Assembly (NCBI GenBank): GCA_030789695.1
Contig: CM061142.1
Span: 605,563,659-605,627,658 of the forward strand
DNA length: 64,000 bases
Origin: Scilla litardierei
Taxonomy: Eukaryota > Streptophyta > Magnoliopsida > Asparagales > Asparagaceae
Direction: 5' to 3'
The translations under genes were made by a program, and so were the position numbers. This document shows positions 24,181 to 34,126 of the stretch, piece after piece. Below the pieces are notes generated by a model, which ran no database searches, had not been told where the DNA came from, and saw only the letters and a program-made list of their open reading frames with translations. Every line of letters begins with the position of its first letter. The first letter of the stretch is position 1.

Positions 24181-24561
24181 TCATATGTTTTGCTTCAGGT
24201 TTTTAATCTCTGTGGTGCCAGGAATAGGGCAAACATCGCTTCCCTGGTGGTGAACCCACACCAACGCCAGCTGCGAAGGGGTGCATCCTTTCCTTGAAGC
24301 AAGCTCACTCGCTCTTTTACATATGGTCTTATTCTGCTCCAGATTTTCAGGTTGGAACCTGGGCAAATGTTGCATATAACATTTTGTCTCAGCATTCTGA
24401 CTAATGCAATTGCTATGAATTAAATCAGCGAAAGCAATGCTAGCTCCGGGTCAGTTACCTTTCCGTAGTCATCATCCGATAAATAACAAACAATATTTGG
24501 CCCAGAGGAAAAGAACCACATTCCCAAGGGACTGTAGGCAACAATCCATATTCCTAGTTCC
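24181..24561 (-). pseudogene. Aldo-keto reductase gene fragment (two exons)
   Basis: The minus strand exon 24561-24459 follows TTTTCAG and reads [20 protein letters not shown] then [12 protein letters not shown], followed by GTAACT. It matches the [15 protein letters not shown] region of plant NADPH-dependent aldo-keto reductases (perakine-reductase/auxin-induced type). The next piece, ending at TGA 24181-24183, reads LPRFQPENLEQNK, GCTPSQLAL and PIPGTTEIKNL, the conserved NADPH-binding C-terminal half of the barrel. The usual TPEE..E tail is missing, the N-terminal catalytic exons are absent, and the acceptor between the pieces looks mutated (TGCAA). Not functional. Confidence 0.8.
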
Positions 24562-24968
24562 CTGAAAACAGATGAGAGAGTAGTGAAAATTAAGTTCCAT
24601 CAACCATAATAAAAAAGTGATAATAAAAGATTGTAGTACTCCGTGAATAAAAACAAATAAGGTCAAAAAACTTATTGTAGTACTCGGAGTTAGCCCCCCT
24701 TTTACTGCAAGAGGAATCTCACTTCATTAGCCATTTTAGCAGCAAATTATTGCACCAGGTGCTTAGATAGGGTAGTGAGTACACGACCCTTTTCTCCTAG
24801 CAGCATTATTTTTCGTCAAACTTGGATGCTTCTTTAGCCAAAAGATGAACGGAGTTGGCACAATTAGGATCTCAAGAAGGTATATCACTAAAACAAATTT
24901 CAAACTTTTGTTTCTTTTTTAATTGAGTTATTCACTGAGCACACAATATCTTATTACAAAATCTAGAA

Positions 24969-25246
24969 CCTGCAGTGTGATGGAGCTTCGGAGGGCTGGA
25001 TTGCTTCTTGGATATGGTCTCATTGTCCACAACGTCGAGGGCTTTGCTATGCTTCAGCTGCTACTGCTGTCTCTGATGAAGAGGCCAACGAAAAAATTGT
25101 TGAAGTGTCTGTGATGGGAAATTGAAGAGGTTACCGCATCCCATGACCTATCATCAATTACGGACTTTGTGAGAAAAACTTGCTTGATTTGCAACAATGA
25201 TCCAGTTGAGCATTACCGTAAACAGAGATCAAAGACGTCCAAATAA
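24969..25246 (+). pseudogene. Unrecognised coding-like fragment, plus strand
   Basis: After ACCTGCAG the plus strand reads CDGASEGWIASWIWSHCPQ then RRGLCYASAATAVSDEEANE to a stop near 25125. After a frameshift, EIEEVTASHDLSSITDFVRK and CLICNNDPVEHYRK run to TAA at 25244-25246. It looks like a 3' exon with one indel. I cannot identify it. It is the only fragment in the Helitron opposite to the element's own direction. Confidence 0.4.
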
Positions 25247-25387
25247 AAAAATTCATACCAAGCAACTAAATTTTTGCTGAAGCTTCAAACTTTAAATCAG
25301 AATCACATCCCCGTAATCAAGCTCGATTCTCATCGAGAAAGAAACTACATAAAGAACAAATTTGGTTAAATTGAGAGCGGAACAAAC

Positions 25388-25579
25388 CTTGCAGTCCAAG
25401 TAACCAGAAAGCATGCACTCCCATATCCTCATGGTCTTATCATCGCTGCAAGAAGCCAGCATCGCCGGACCTCCCCCGGCCCCGGTCGTCAGATTCCAAG
25501 CAAGGCCCCAGACCCTATCAGTGTGCCCTTCGAGCTGCTGAATCTCGCTGAGATCAAAGTTCCATTCTAAGATATCCAT
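25388..25579 (-). pseudogene. CIAO1 (cytosolic Fe-S assembly WD40 protein) first-exon fragment
   Basis: Starting at ATG 25579 the minus strand reads MDILEWNFDLSEIQQLEGH, TDRVWGLAWN, PAMLASCSDDKTMRIWE and ends LDCK followed by GTTTGT. This is the first exon (64 codons) of the WD40 protein CIAO1, which works with the CIA targeting complex that hands iron-sulfur clusters to cytosolic and nuclear apoproteins. GHTDRVW and ASCSxDKTxRIWE form the first WD blade. No later exons follow, so it is a captured fragment rather than a gene. The exon itself is free of stops. Confidence 0.82.
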
Positions 25580-26726
25580 CTTCAGTCTGCTATGTTAGAT
25601 TTCTTTTTGCCTTGGTGCTGACCAAACAGCCATATCTGAAGTGTAAAGATCATGAAATCAAAGTGTAAAGATCTTTTGGCCTTAGTATCTGTTGTATGCA
25701 ATGTAGCAGTCAATGCAAAGACTAAGATCTCAATAGATATGAGCACCGAAACCTAACTAAAGAAAACGATATAGAACCATATCATCAAATAAAATATAGA
25801 ACCATATCATCCAAATTGATGTATTCAGAAATCAGATATTAAAATAAAATAAAGATAAGTACATCATAACACCTTCTCTTCTATACCTTCTTCTATTTAT
25901 ATTTTCAATTATATAGATGAAAAAAGAACAATCATCTAGATTTTGGGGAAGTGTTAATGAAATAAAATCATGATGCCACGTTTTTACTTCCATATTCTTT
26001 TTGTTGCAATTTTTAATATGGCTATTATGCACACCAACCATTTGATGAAATTTCACATAGAAATTTTCTGAAACACCTTAAAGTGTCAAATATTACCAAA
26101 AGGGTCATAGGCAAATGGCGATTGCAATAGCTAACTGACGTTAAAATAAAATCTTGAAAATCAGATTACAACCCAGAATAGGAAAAGAGATGTATTCAGA
26201 TTACGAACTCTCAGATCATCAAATAGATGATTATATCTAATTTGAACCTAATATATTTTGGGGAAAAAGTAAGGGGATAGGACGCATGTGATCCATCCCG
26301 TCCCTAAAAATCTTCTGGTTACCTTGATCTTAGCACCAGACTCTTGAACCTCCTCGGTCTTCTTCAGTTTCTTCGAGGGACACGAAATTTTTAGTGGAGA
26401 TTCAAGAACCAAACAAAGAATCCTTGTAACATATCACAAAAAAGTCAAAATGGAATCTTCATGTTTGGTAACTGTTCAGGCTTCAGGAAAAATAACTGTT
26501 CAGGCTTCATGGATTATGGATGTTTGAATCTGATTATTTTGATCCCCGACATCCAACAAATTCAATGAAATACTTGGCTCTAACGTCTGAAGGAAAACTT
26601 TGTTCTTTTATGGAGTTTCTTTTCTTGCTTTGTTTTTCTTTTGGTAATTTGAAACATGCATGGCTAGTGTTTTTAGCCTGCTCCAAGTTTGATGCCTGAG
26701 AAATCTTTAACAATAGTTCAGCATAC
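25580..26726. other. Helitron interior without recognisable gene
   Basis: AT-rich, short open frames only. It probably holds flanking intron or promoter sequence of captured genes and filler DNA. Nothing recognisable on either strand. Confidence 0.5.
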
Positions 26727-27072
26727 CTTCTCACCCATCGCATCTTGTATGAGAACGGTGTCACCTGAAATCCTCTCAACAACTTCTCCAGAGTTTATTT
26801 GTTTATCAAAGTATGCAATTTCTTGCTTCAATATTGCGTTCAGGTATATGTTCCATATTTTTGCTGCCTGTCTTTCTCTAGTAGCCATCCAGCAAGTCAC
26901 CTCTGAGAAAGAAGTGAGTTGCTCTATTCTCAGTCTACTCTAATCATTATACATGCTATAATAAGTGCCAATTAATAGTCATTGTTTGTATTGATGGAAA
27001 TATAAGTGATATGCTTACGAAGGAATGAAGCTACCCCTGCTCCTAATGCCAAAAAGACGAACTGAGAGCTAC
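26727..27072 (-). pseudogene. ABCB (P-glycoprotein-like) transporter fragment, two exons
   Basis: The minus strand exon 27072-27019 reads SSQFVFLALGAGVASFL followed by GTAAGC. Exon 26902-26727 follows TTTCTCAG and reads [33 protein letters not shown], then [19 protein letters not shown] and AMGEK, followed by GTATGC. These are transmembrane helix 2 and the first intracellular coupling region of plant full-size ABCB transporters (TGERQAARIR..YLxx[23 protein letters not shown]). Two adjacent exons with their intron remain. The nucleotide-binding domains are absent. Substitutions such as TGERQ to TRERQ suggest relaxed constraint. Confidence 0.82.
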
Positions 27073-27456
27073 CTGAAGGCATATACACATGTATTAGGAG
27101 CATATAGAAAATACAGAACCTATAACTCAAATGTAATAGCCATGACTCATATAGAAAATAATCTTTGGATTATAAAATAACAGATAACAACATACATGGT
27201 TTATAATATATTTCTAGATAGAACAGATATGTCAAGATGCAGATCTTATAATCATTTGGCTACTAAATTTGGATTTTTCATAATAAGATCATCCTAAGTT
27301 TTGAGTTGAAAGAGGGTTAATATTAGTGAACCATCCTGAGTTTTGAGTTGTTTCAGTTTTTTGCCCGTATCACAGAACCCCCATACCATTTAAAAACCAA
27401 TGCTGTTTAGTGAAACAGAGTAGGTAGCAAGGCACTCACAACACCTTTGTGATGAG

Positions 27457-27653
27457 CATTCCCCACCGAACCACATCCAATACACAAATCTTAGTTCAAA
27501 AAAAATGAAAAAACATTGGGATGCTATTATAAGAAACAATAAAATAAAATTCAATCATTCCCCACCAAACCACATCCAATACACAAATCTTAGTTCAAAA
27601 AAAGGAAAAACATTGGGATGCTATTATAAGAATCAATAAAATAAAATTCAATC
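27457..27653. repeat. 99-bp tandem duplication in Helitron
   Basis: Units 27457-27555 and 27556-27653 start CATTCCCCACC and share about 95% of bases. Non-coding. The rest of 27073-27963 shows nothing recognisable. Confidence 0.7.
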
Positions 27654-27963
27654 ATTGGGATTCATCATGGAATAACTACAAATGAAACATAATTTAATCA
27701 TCCCTAGCATTCGGATGCTATTATCTCAATTAGTATGGAAAAAATTTCTAAATTACCTAATTAGTATGGAAAACATACTAAAACAACTCAAGAAATGAAA
27801 GCCCAAAGTGATAACTCAACTAAATAAGGCATTTTTTCCATGGCGATGTCAAAAAGGAAACTGAACAAAATCAACACACAAAGTATCAAGCGTTATCCCA
27901 TAATTCAACAAAAGAACCTAATTCCTATTTTATCAAAAAAGAACCAAGCGTTACGGTAATCAC

Positions 27964-29042
27964 CTTATGAGCTGGAAGAACATCTCCTCTGTTGGAATGG
28001 AACTCAAGAAGAGCTTTTCCCATCAAACCGGTCTCCTATGAAAGAAAATTAAATATAATTGCATTATTGCACATAAAAAGATGAAATTTCCTTTTTAAAA
28101 ACATATTAGCCACTGATTAAACACTATGAAATATATGAAAATTGCATAATTGAAGCAAACCCCCACGCCTTTTGGTAAAAATTCAGTCTTCAATAAATAC
28201 TCTTCAAAAGATGATGATGAATTCTTATGTCCGCTTTTGGTAAAAATTTAACATATAATAGAAAGTGATGCCAAATCATGCAACAGACTAAACCACAACA
28301 CCCCTTGTACAAAAAAAACAAAATTAGTTAACAAACAGAAATTATTGTACAAAAGAGCTCAAATCAATGAAACCCCGAAAAGCCCATAAAAAAATATCAC
28401 CACGCCTTTCGATGTCAGGGCAATTAGAGAGAACTTTTGAATAATCCTTGTACAAAAGATTTGAAAAAAATGATAATCCTAAAATTATCTCAAAATACCA
28501 TTAAAACAACCAATATATGATCTTGATCTGTAAAGAAGGGGAAAATTTGATCATACATCTGGCCTTCTTGCCGGTCTCGAAGTAAAGATCAAGACCGATC
28601 TCCGTGCAAATGATCTGGAGAAAATTGATCAAATCACTGGCCTTCAAAATAGCAAGTAAAAATACAGAGTATTATCAAATCTACACTTTACATGGGCTAA
28701 ACCAAAACCTGTCAAAATTAAATTCTGATAATATTTCTTTTCTTTGTTGTAACAGTAACCAAAAAAATATGATTTACAAAGCATTAAAGATGAAGAAAAC
28801 CCCTACAACTTCGTTATATTATGACTACAACTTCTGAAACTTCACCGGATTGTTGTTCCGCATGCCAATATCCCTTAGAATCTGCAGACACCGAAAAGAT
28901 CAAATTGTGTGATAGCTGTAAGTAATTTTTACCTGAGCACCGATTCCGTAGTCACGGGCATCAACGGCCAGGCGCAGTTCAAGATTAGCTTCGAAAGAGA
29001 TCAAGAAAAATCGAGAAATTTCTTAGCATCCCTCGTACTCAT
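27964..29042 (-). pseudogene. 5' part of an unrecognised multi-exon gene (four exons)
   Basis: Minus-strand exons with splice signals: 29042-28933 begins ATG (MSTRDAKKFLDF), shifts frame once, then LELRLAVDARDYGIGAQ before GTAAAA; 28881-28832, ILRDIGMRNNNPVKFQ; 28614-28557, IICTEIGLDLYFETGKKAR; 28035-27964, ETGLMGKALLEFHSNRGDV then LPAHK before GTGATT. The peptides look conserved and ordered like the start of one protein. I do not recognise the family. The first intact-looking ATG and exons near the Helitron 5' end suggest capture of a gene's 5' part. One frameshift argues against function. Confidence 0.45.
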
Positions 29043-29203
29043 CTCTGCAATTAGGGAAAAAAGTAACAGAAATAGATCAAAAATTGAGAGAAAAATCGAT
29101 GAAAATGTTGGCAAAAATAAATAAAATATGCACCTTTCGAAAGAAACCCTTATCCAATTTCTCTTATCCAAAAACTCTTATCCAAAAACCCATGATAACA
29201 TCC

Positions 29204-29206
29204 ATA

Positions 29207-29280
<74 letters not shown>
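29204..29280. repeat. (AT)n microsatellite at Helitron 5' end
   Basis: An uninterrupted TA run of about 70 bp lies between CATCCATATTTTAA and the CTAG of the next Helitron. It is the same arrangement as at 23070-23152. Confidence 0.85.
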
Positions 29281-29281
<1 letters not shown>

Positions 29282-30226
29282 TAGTCATTACCCGTGCCCG
29301 TAGGGCACGGTTTATTTAATGGCTGAGTCCCCCCTCCCCCACTCAAATTTCAAAGTTCCCCAAATTTATGTTTTCCCCAAAATTTAAGTCAACCAAAATT
29401 GTCATTGCCACCTATGACAAACTTGCTACGTAGGACAAAGCATCATCCAAGTAGGATAAGATTCAAAATCTTCAAAGGACTGGAAAAAATGGTCGGAAGA
29501 TGGAAGAATAAAAAGTGTGGGTATGTGCGTAGGGAGGGTCCAGGGGGAAAATACAAAAATCGGAGTTGTATATGCAAAATTCTCCACCTCCTCCGTATCC
29601 CTCAAAATCTCATCTCTTTTATTTTCTTTTATCCAATTCCGCATATCCAAATTCTCTTATCCAATTTCTCATGATAACATCCCTCTTTTATATAATAGAT
29701 ATCCAAATTCTCTTATCAAATTTCTCATGTCCAAATTCTCTTATCCAATATTTCTTGATAACATCCATCTTTTATATAATAGATATCCAATTTCTCTTAT
29801 CCAATTTCTCATGTCCAAATTCTCTTATCCAATTTCTCATGTCCAAATTCTCTTATCCAATTTTTCTTGATAACATCCCTCTTTTATATAATAGATATCC
29901 AAATTCACTTATCCAATTTCTCATGTCCAAATTCACTTATCCAATTTCTCATGTCCAAATTCTCTTATCCAATTTCTCTAGATAACATACCTCTTTTATA
30001 TAATAGAAATTCTCTTATCCAATTTCTCATGTCCAAATTCTATTATCCAATTTCTCTTGATAACATTCCTTTTTTATATAATAGATATCCAAATTATTTT
30101 ATCAGATTTCTCTTGATAACATCCCTATTTTATAGAATAGATATCCAAATTCACTTATCCAATTTCTCATGTCCAAATTCTCTTATCCTATTTCTCTTAA
30201 TAACATCCCTCTTTTATATAATTAGA
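29281..30226 (-). mobile_element. Short non-autonomous Helitron H1 (946 bp)
   Basis: CTAG at 29281-29284 with the 8-bp stem CCGTGCCC/GGGCACGG (29292-29310, loop GTA) is its 3' end on the minus strand. The 5' end at 30226 reads TCTAATTATATAAAAG. The body (29311-29640) has no coding capacity. The remainder is about seven degenerate copies of a unit of about 84 bp, each starting on the minus strand with a TCTATTATATAAAAG-like Helitron 5' terminus. Confidence 0.75.
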
Positions 30227-30395
30227 CTAGCTATTACCCGTGCCCATAGGGCACGGTTTATTTAATAGCTGAGTCCCCCCCCCCCCAATTTCAAGTCCCC
30301 CCCCCAATTTCAAGTTTTCCCACAAAATTTCATGTTTCCCCCAAATTTAAGTTTTTCCCCAAAATTTAAGTCCCCCCAAAATTGTCATTGCCACC

Positions 30396-31343
30396 TGTTA
30401 CGCCTATTTGACCGAGACCCAAAAGACACGAGCCCAAGAGCCCGACATCTGCGCCTTCAAGCCCATTCCACAAGGCCCCATAAGGGACCCTCTCGAATGT
30501 CGATCCGACCCGGCCCCGATAACCCGCTGGTCACTCGCCCACTCCTGCAATAACCGCTCCCCCGGTTGCACGACCACTAAATGGCGGTAATGGGGAGGTG
30601 CTGGCATGGCGTAGGGAGCGGCGGCGGGGGGGGTGGATTGAGGGGGCACGATTGAGGGCGGGCAAGGGACGTGGGCCAGAGGAAATCACGCTGGGAGCTC
30701 TATAAAAGGGCTAGGAAGACGACGAAGCGAGGGACCGCATCTCAGGTATCTAAAGCCTAAGGTACTCCATCAACGACCTAGTTCCCCCATCACATCTCCT
30801 TCCTCCCCCGCTCGTGCCGTGAGACGCCGTTCCGATCTCCTCACGAGTCGAACTGTCTCTGCCGGGCCTCCTCTTTCAGATCTCTGTCTGACTTAGGCAT
30901 CGGAGGGGATTTGGCCAGAACCAAGGTCCGGCCCCCTGACGAGCGTTCTTGTCTACGCAGGAGGCCAGCTGATCATCGGGCAGAGGCTTCCCCTCGCCCC
31001 TCGCCGACCACACACCCAGCTGGACGAGTGAGGCTTCCCCTCACCGTCCGATTGCCGAGGCCGAGCGCAACCTACCGAGGCCGAGCGTCTCGACCCGGGC
31101 CGAGGCTTCCCCTCGCCCTTCGCTGAACACGCATCTAGCTGGACGATCGAGGCTACCCCTCGTCGTCCTACCTCCGAGGCTGTGCTCGTCTGACCGAGGC
31201 CGAGCGTCTCAACCAGGGCCGAGGCTTCCCCTCGCCCCATCTGCACCGACTCGAAGCCCCCGAGGGACCCAAGCGGGCCCCTTGACCACGTTGACCGGGT
31301 TCTCCACGGTCAACGCTTTGTAGTGAGAAAACACTCTGAAACA
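30396..31343 (+). repeat. 5' LTR of gypsy A
   Basis: 948 bp, TGTTACG...GAAACA. A TATAAAAG box lies near 30701. The 3' half holds five copies of a small hairpin motif (CGAGG-N5-CCTCG type). Same length as the right LTR and nearly identical. Confidence 0.9.
30699..30708 (+). promoter_or_regulatory. Probable LTR TATA box
   Basis: CTATAAAAGGG lies in GC-rich LTR sequence about 300 bp from the LTR start, a plausible U3 promoter. The same motif is in the right LTR near 37201, and AATAAAAGGG is at the matching place in element B. Confidence 0.45.
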
Positions 31344-31345
31344 TC

Positions 31346-31363
31346 TGGCGCCGTCTGTGGGAA
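31346..31363 (+). other. Primer-binding site of gypsy A
   Basis: TGGCGCCGTCTGTGGGAA starts two bases after the 5' LTR. It begins TGG, as required to pair with the CCA end of a tRNA. The same sequence stands in gypsy B. I do not assign the tRNA. Confidence 0.6.
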
Positions 31364-31401
31364 ACGAAAACCGTCCCACGAAGAAGCAAACCACACCAAC
31401 A

Positions 31402-33032
31402 ATGGCACGAGCCAGCAATGGAAGGAAACGCATGCCCCCCATCCCAGAGGAGGGGAATGGCGCATCCAACGGCAACCCCGAAGACACGATCGTCGGCGAT
31501 CACTCCGCCCCCTCAACCGAAGAGACCGGCGACTCAGAACTGGCCACACAGGGACAGCTCCGTGCCCTGGCTCAGGAGACCAACGCGAGCCTCCAGACGT
31601 TGGTCGCGACGTACAGCAGCTCGTCGGCCCTGCACCATCCAACGGAGGCACGGTGGGCGATGGCCATCGATGGGCGGGGGGTCCCCCGCTCTTGCGATCC
31701 GCCGTGGTCGACGACCACGGGACCAAAAAACTGAACGCGGATCGTCGGTTCACACTCTTTGACTCCCGTCAGGAGAGATCACGCGCCCCCTCCCCTTATC
31801 GTGAAAGGAGCCGAAGAGAAACCGAAGGGACAGAGGGCGAATCGATGACTGCATCATCTCGTCGGTCACGGTCGTCCCGCCGCAGGAGAAGCGAACGACA
31901 CCACTCGTGAGACCGATCACGGCGGAGCAGGAGCTCCCGCCGGAGGAGCCGGGAGCGCCGGGTCAGCCCGACCCCCAGCGTGGCGAGGGCCGCGGAGCCA
32001 GCCCCGCCGGCGCCCGTGCACCCTCCACCACAGAACGAGCCAGAGACAGGCGACTATCGAATCCCCGGAGGCATCCACGGAGACCGGTGCCCCCTATCAC
32101 GAAGAATAACCGACGCACGGGTCCCCTCTCGATTCAGGATCCCGGCGTTGGGGAAGTACGACGGGATAAGGGACCCGGGGCACCACGTAATGGACTACGA
32201 GGGGGACATGTCCTTCCAAGGAGCTGACGATGACCTGCTCTGCCGAGGCTTCTATTCAACTCTCAGGGGAGCAGCGAGGACCTGGTACCACAGCCTGCCC
32301 AGCCGATCCATCGACAGCTTTGAGGAACTCACCCAGTTGTTCTGCAAGCAGTTCATGGCAGGGAGGCAGATCAAGCCTGATGCTGAACATGTGTTCAACA
32401 TAGTGCAAGGCCCGGCCGAGCCGCTCCGGCAGTTCATGCGCCGCTTCAATGCGGAGAGGCTGAACGTGAACAGCCCTCCCGACCTGGTGGTCCAAACGGC
32501 CCTTAAGAAAGGGCTCCGCCACAGAGGCCTCAAGAAGTCCCTGCACAACGATCCCCCGAAGGACCTCCCCGGGATCATGGCAAGGGCCGAGCGCTTCATG
32601 TTGACCGAAGAGGCCTTGGCCGTGGATGCAGGAAAAGCCACTCGAGGGTCCAAGTGCGGCGACAACGGACGAGGCAGCCCCGAAGGATATCGGACCGAGA
32701 AGAGGCCGAGAAACAGGCAGCACGGAGAAGGTACGAGAGACGCCACCCCAGACGCCGTCCTCGCCCAAGTACAGAAGGAAGAACGCACCGATCGCCCCCC
32801 ACCGAGGGCGAAAAGAGGTGGGAAGAAGGAGAAATACTGCAAGTACCACAAAGATGACGGCCACGACATTGAGGACTGCTGGCATTTGAAGAAGGACATT
32901 GAGAAGCTGATGAGTCGGGGGCACGCCAGGAGCTTAGCCGATGAGCCGGCCCATGGGGAAGGGACCTCCATGCAGCCAGACAAGGGGAAGAAGATCAACA
33001 CCGTCCAAGGACCCCTCCGCATCATAGAGTGA
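31402..33032 (+). pseudogene. gag of gypsy A (frameshift and one stop)
   Basis: ATG 31402 (MARASNGRKRM) opens the frame. A frame change falls between about 31610 and 31690, and an in-frame TGA (CGA in the surrounding Arg/Ser-rich run) sits at 31908-31910. From 31980 the frame is open to TGA at 33030-33032 with a retrotransposon Gag domain (GFYSTLRGAARTWYHSLP, SFEELTQLFCKQFMAGR, residues about 90-170). A Lys/Arg-rich stretch and one zinc-knuckle-like motif follow, C-x2-H-x4-H-x4-C (CKYHKDDGHDIEDC), with His in place of the second Cys. Gag would form the virus-like particle. As it stands only the C-terminal 350 residues could be made. Confidence 0.75.
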
Positions 33033-33264
33033 ACGGGCGAGCTCTCTCCCCCAGTCGTAGCCTGGTCCGAGGGGATTATTTAGGTTTACGTCCCTCTGTC
33101 CAGCTTTATTCCCTATTTCCTTTCCTCCAAATGTACCAGTCCGACAGGACCCTTGAGAGTACAATTGCATTCCCTTTTTGTCTTTTCTTAAATCCCCGAC
33201 GGAATTGACATTTCACTAATAGTGCAAAAGAATGAAGACCGCCGCCTCACTGGAGGAGGAAGAA
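33033..33264 (+). other. Spacer between gag and tandem repeat
   Basis: Non-coding; no pol remnant. In an autonomous relative the protease-polymerase region would begin here. Confidence 0.5.
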
Positions 33265-33760
33265 GATCTTTGCCCTCGTCGACCGAATCCTGCGCTCATA
33301 AGTCTGGGGCAGTTCCCCCAGCAGGCACGGACGCCGACCGGTCCTAAGCCGGGGAGCTTTGCCCTCGCCGACCAACTCTCGCGCTCCGGTCCTAAGCCGA
33401 GGAGCTTCGCCCTCGCCGACCGACTCCAGTGCTCGTAAGTCTGGGGGCAGTTCCCCCAGCAGGCACGGACGCCGACCAGTCCTAAGCCAAGGAGCTTTGC
33501 CCTTGCCGACCGACTCCCGCGCTCATAAGTCTGGGGGCAGTTCCCCCAGCAGGCACGGACGCCGACCGGTCCTAAGCCGAGGAGCTTTGCCCTCGCCGAC
33601 CGACTCTTGCGCTCATAAGTCTGGGGGCAATTCCCCCAAGACACGGACGCCGGCCGGTCCTAAGCCGAGGAGCTTTTACCCTCGCCGACCGACTCCTGCG
33701 CTCATAGGTCTGGGGAGAATCCCCCCGGCCAGCGCGAACGTCATCCAGTCCTAGGCCAAG
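33265..33760 (+). repeat. 90-bp tandem repeat array in gypsy A
   Basis: The motif AGTCTGGGG recurs at 33301, 33438, 33528, 33618 and 33708, a strict 90-bp period after a first interval of 137 bp that contains a partial extra copy. Units contain CTCGCCGACCGACTC and GGTCCTAAGCCGAGGAGC. Non-coding despite an open minus frame. Tandem repeats in this interval are known in Tat and Ogre elements. Confidence 0.8.
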
Positions 33761-34126
33761 AACAAGGCGGCAACACAAAATACACGAGAAGTCCGAGTAA
33801 GTCAATTTCGTTTATAACAGTTAACCAGGGTACAAAAATGTGTCTTATTTACAGGGAATCGAGGCGAAGAGACCTCTCTACAAATAATCCACTCACGACG
33901 AATGACAAAGTTCATCACCTACAGAAGCTAGGACGACACCGACAGAACAAAATTGGTTGACAAAAGACCCAAAGTAGATAACCCAAGTAAGCTGCCATGC
34001 AACCAGCAATTATTGGCCCCGGAGCCGATAGCGAAGCCAAAGGAGATGGCGGGGCCCATTTCAAGTAGACTGGCCCAAAGTGAAGCGGATGCTTAGAAAT
34101 TTGAGGATAAGGCCGGGAGAGACGGC

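Larger units (their letters stand above)
23153..29280 (-). mobile_element. Gene-capturing Helitron, 6.1 kb
   Basis: On the minus strand it ends with a perfect 16-bp palindrome (CGTGCCCGCGGGCACG), then GGTTATGA and CTAG. Its 5' end at 29280 is an (AT)n run preceded by GATGTTATCATGGG sequence shared with the neighbouring Helitron. No Rep/helicase frame is present, so it is non-autonomous. It carries, in its own 5'-to-3' order, exons of an unrecognised gene, two ABCB exons, the first CIAO1 exon and two aldo-keto reductase exons, all in sense orientation. Sense-oriented exon fragments with introns are the classical result of Helitron gene capture. Confidence 0.75.

Noticed and set aside
32252..33025. 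Minus-strand open frames opposite gypsy A gag, and many frames opposite pol of gypsy B
   Set aside because: High GC leaves reverse frames open. The sense frames carry the real motifs.
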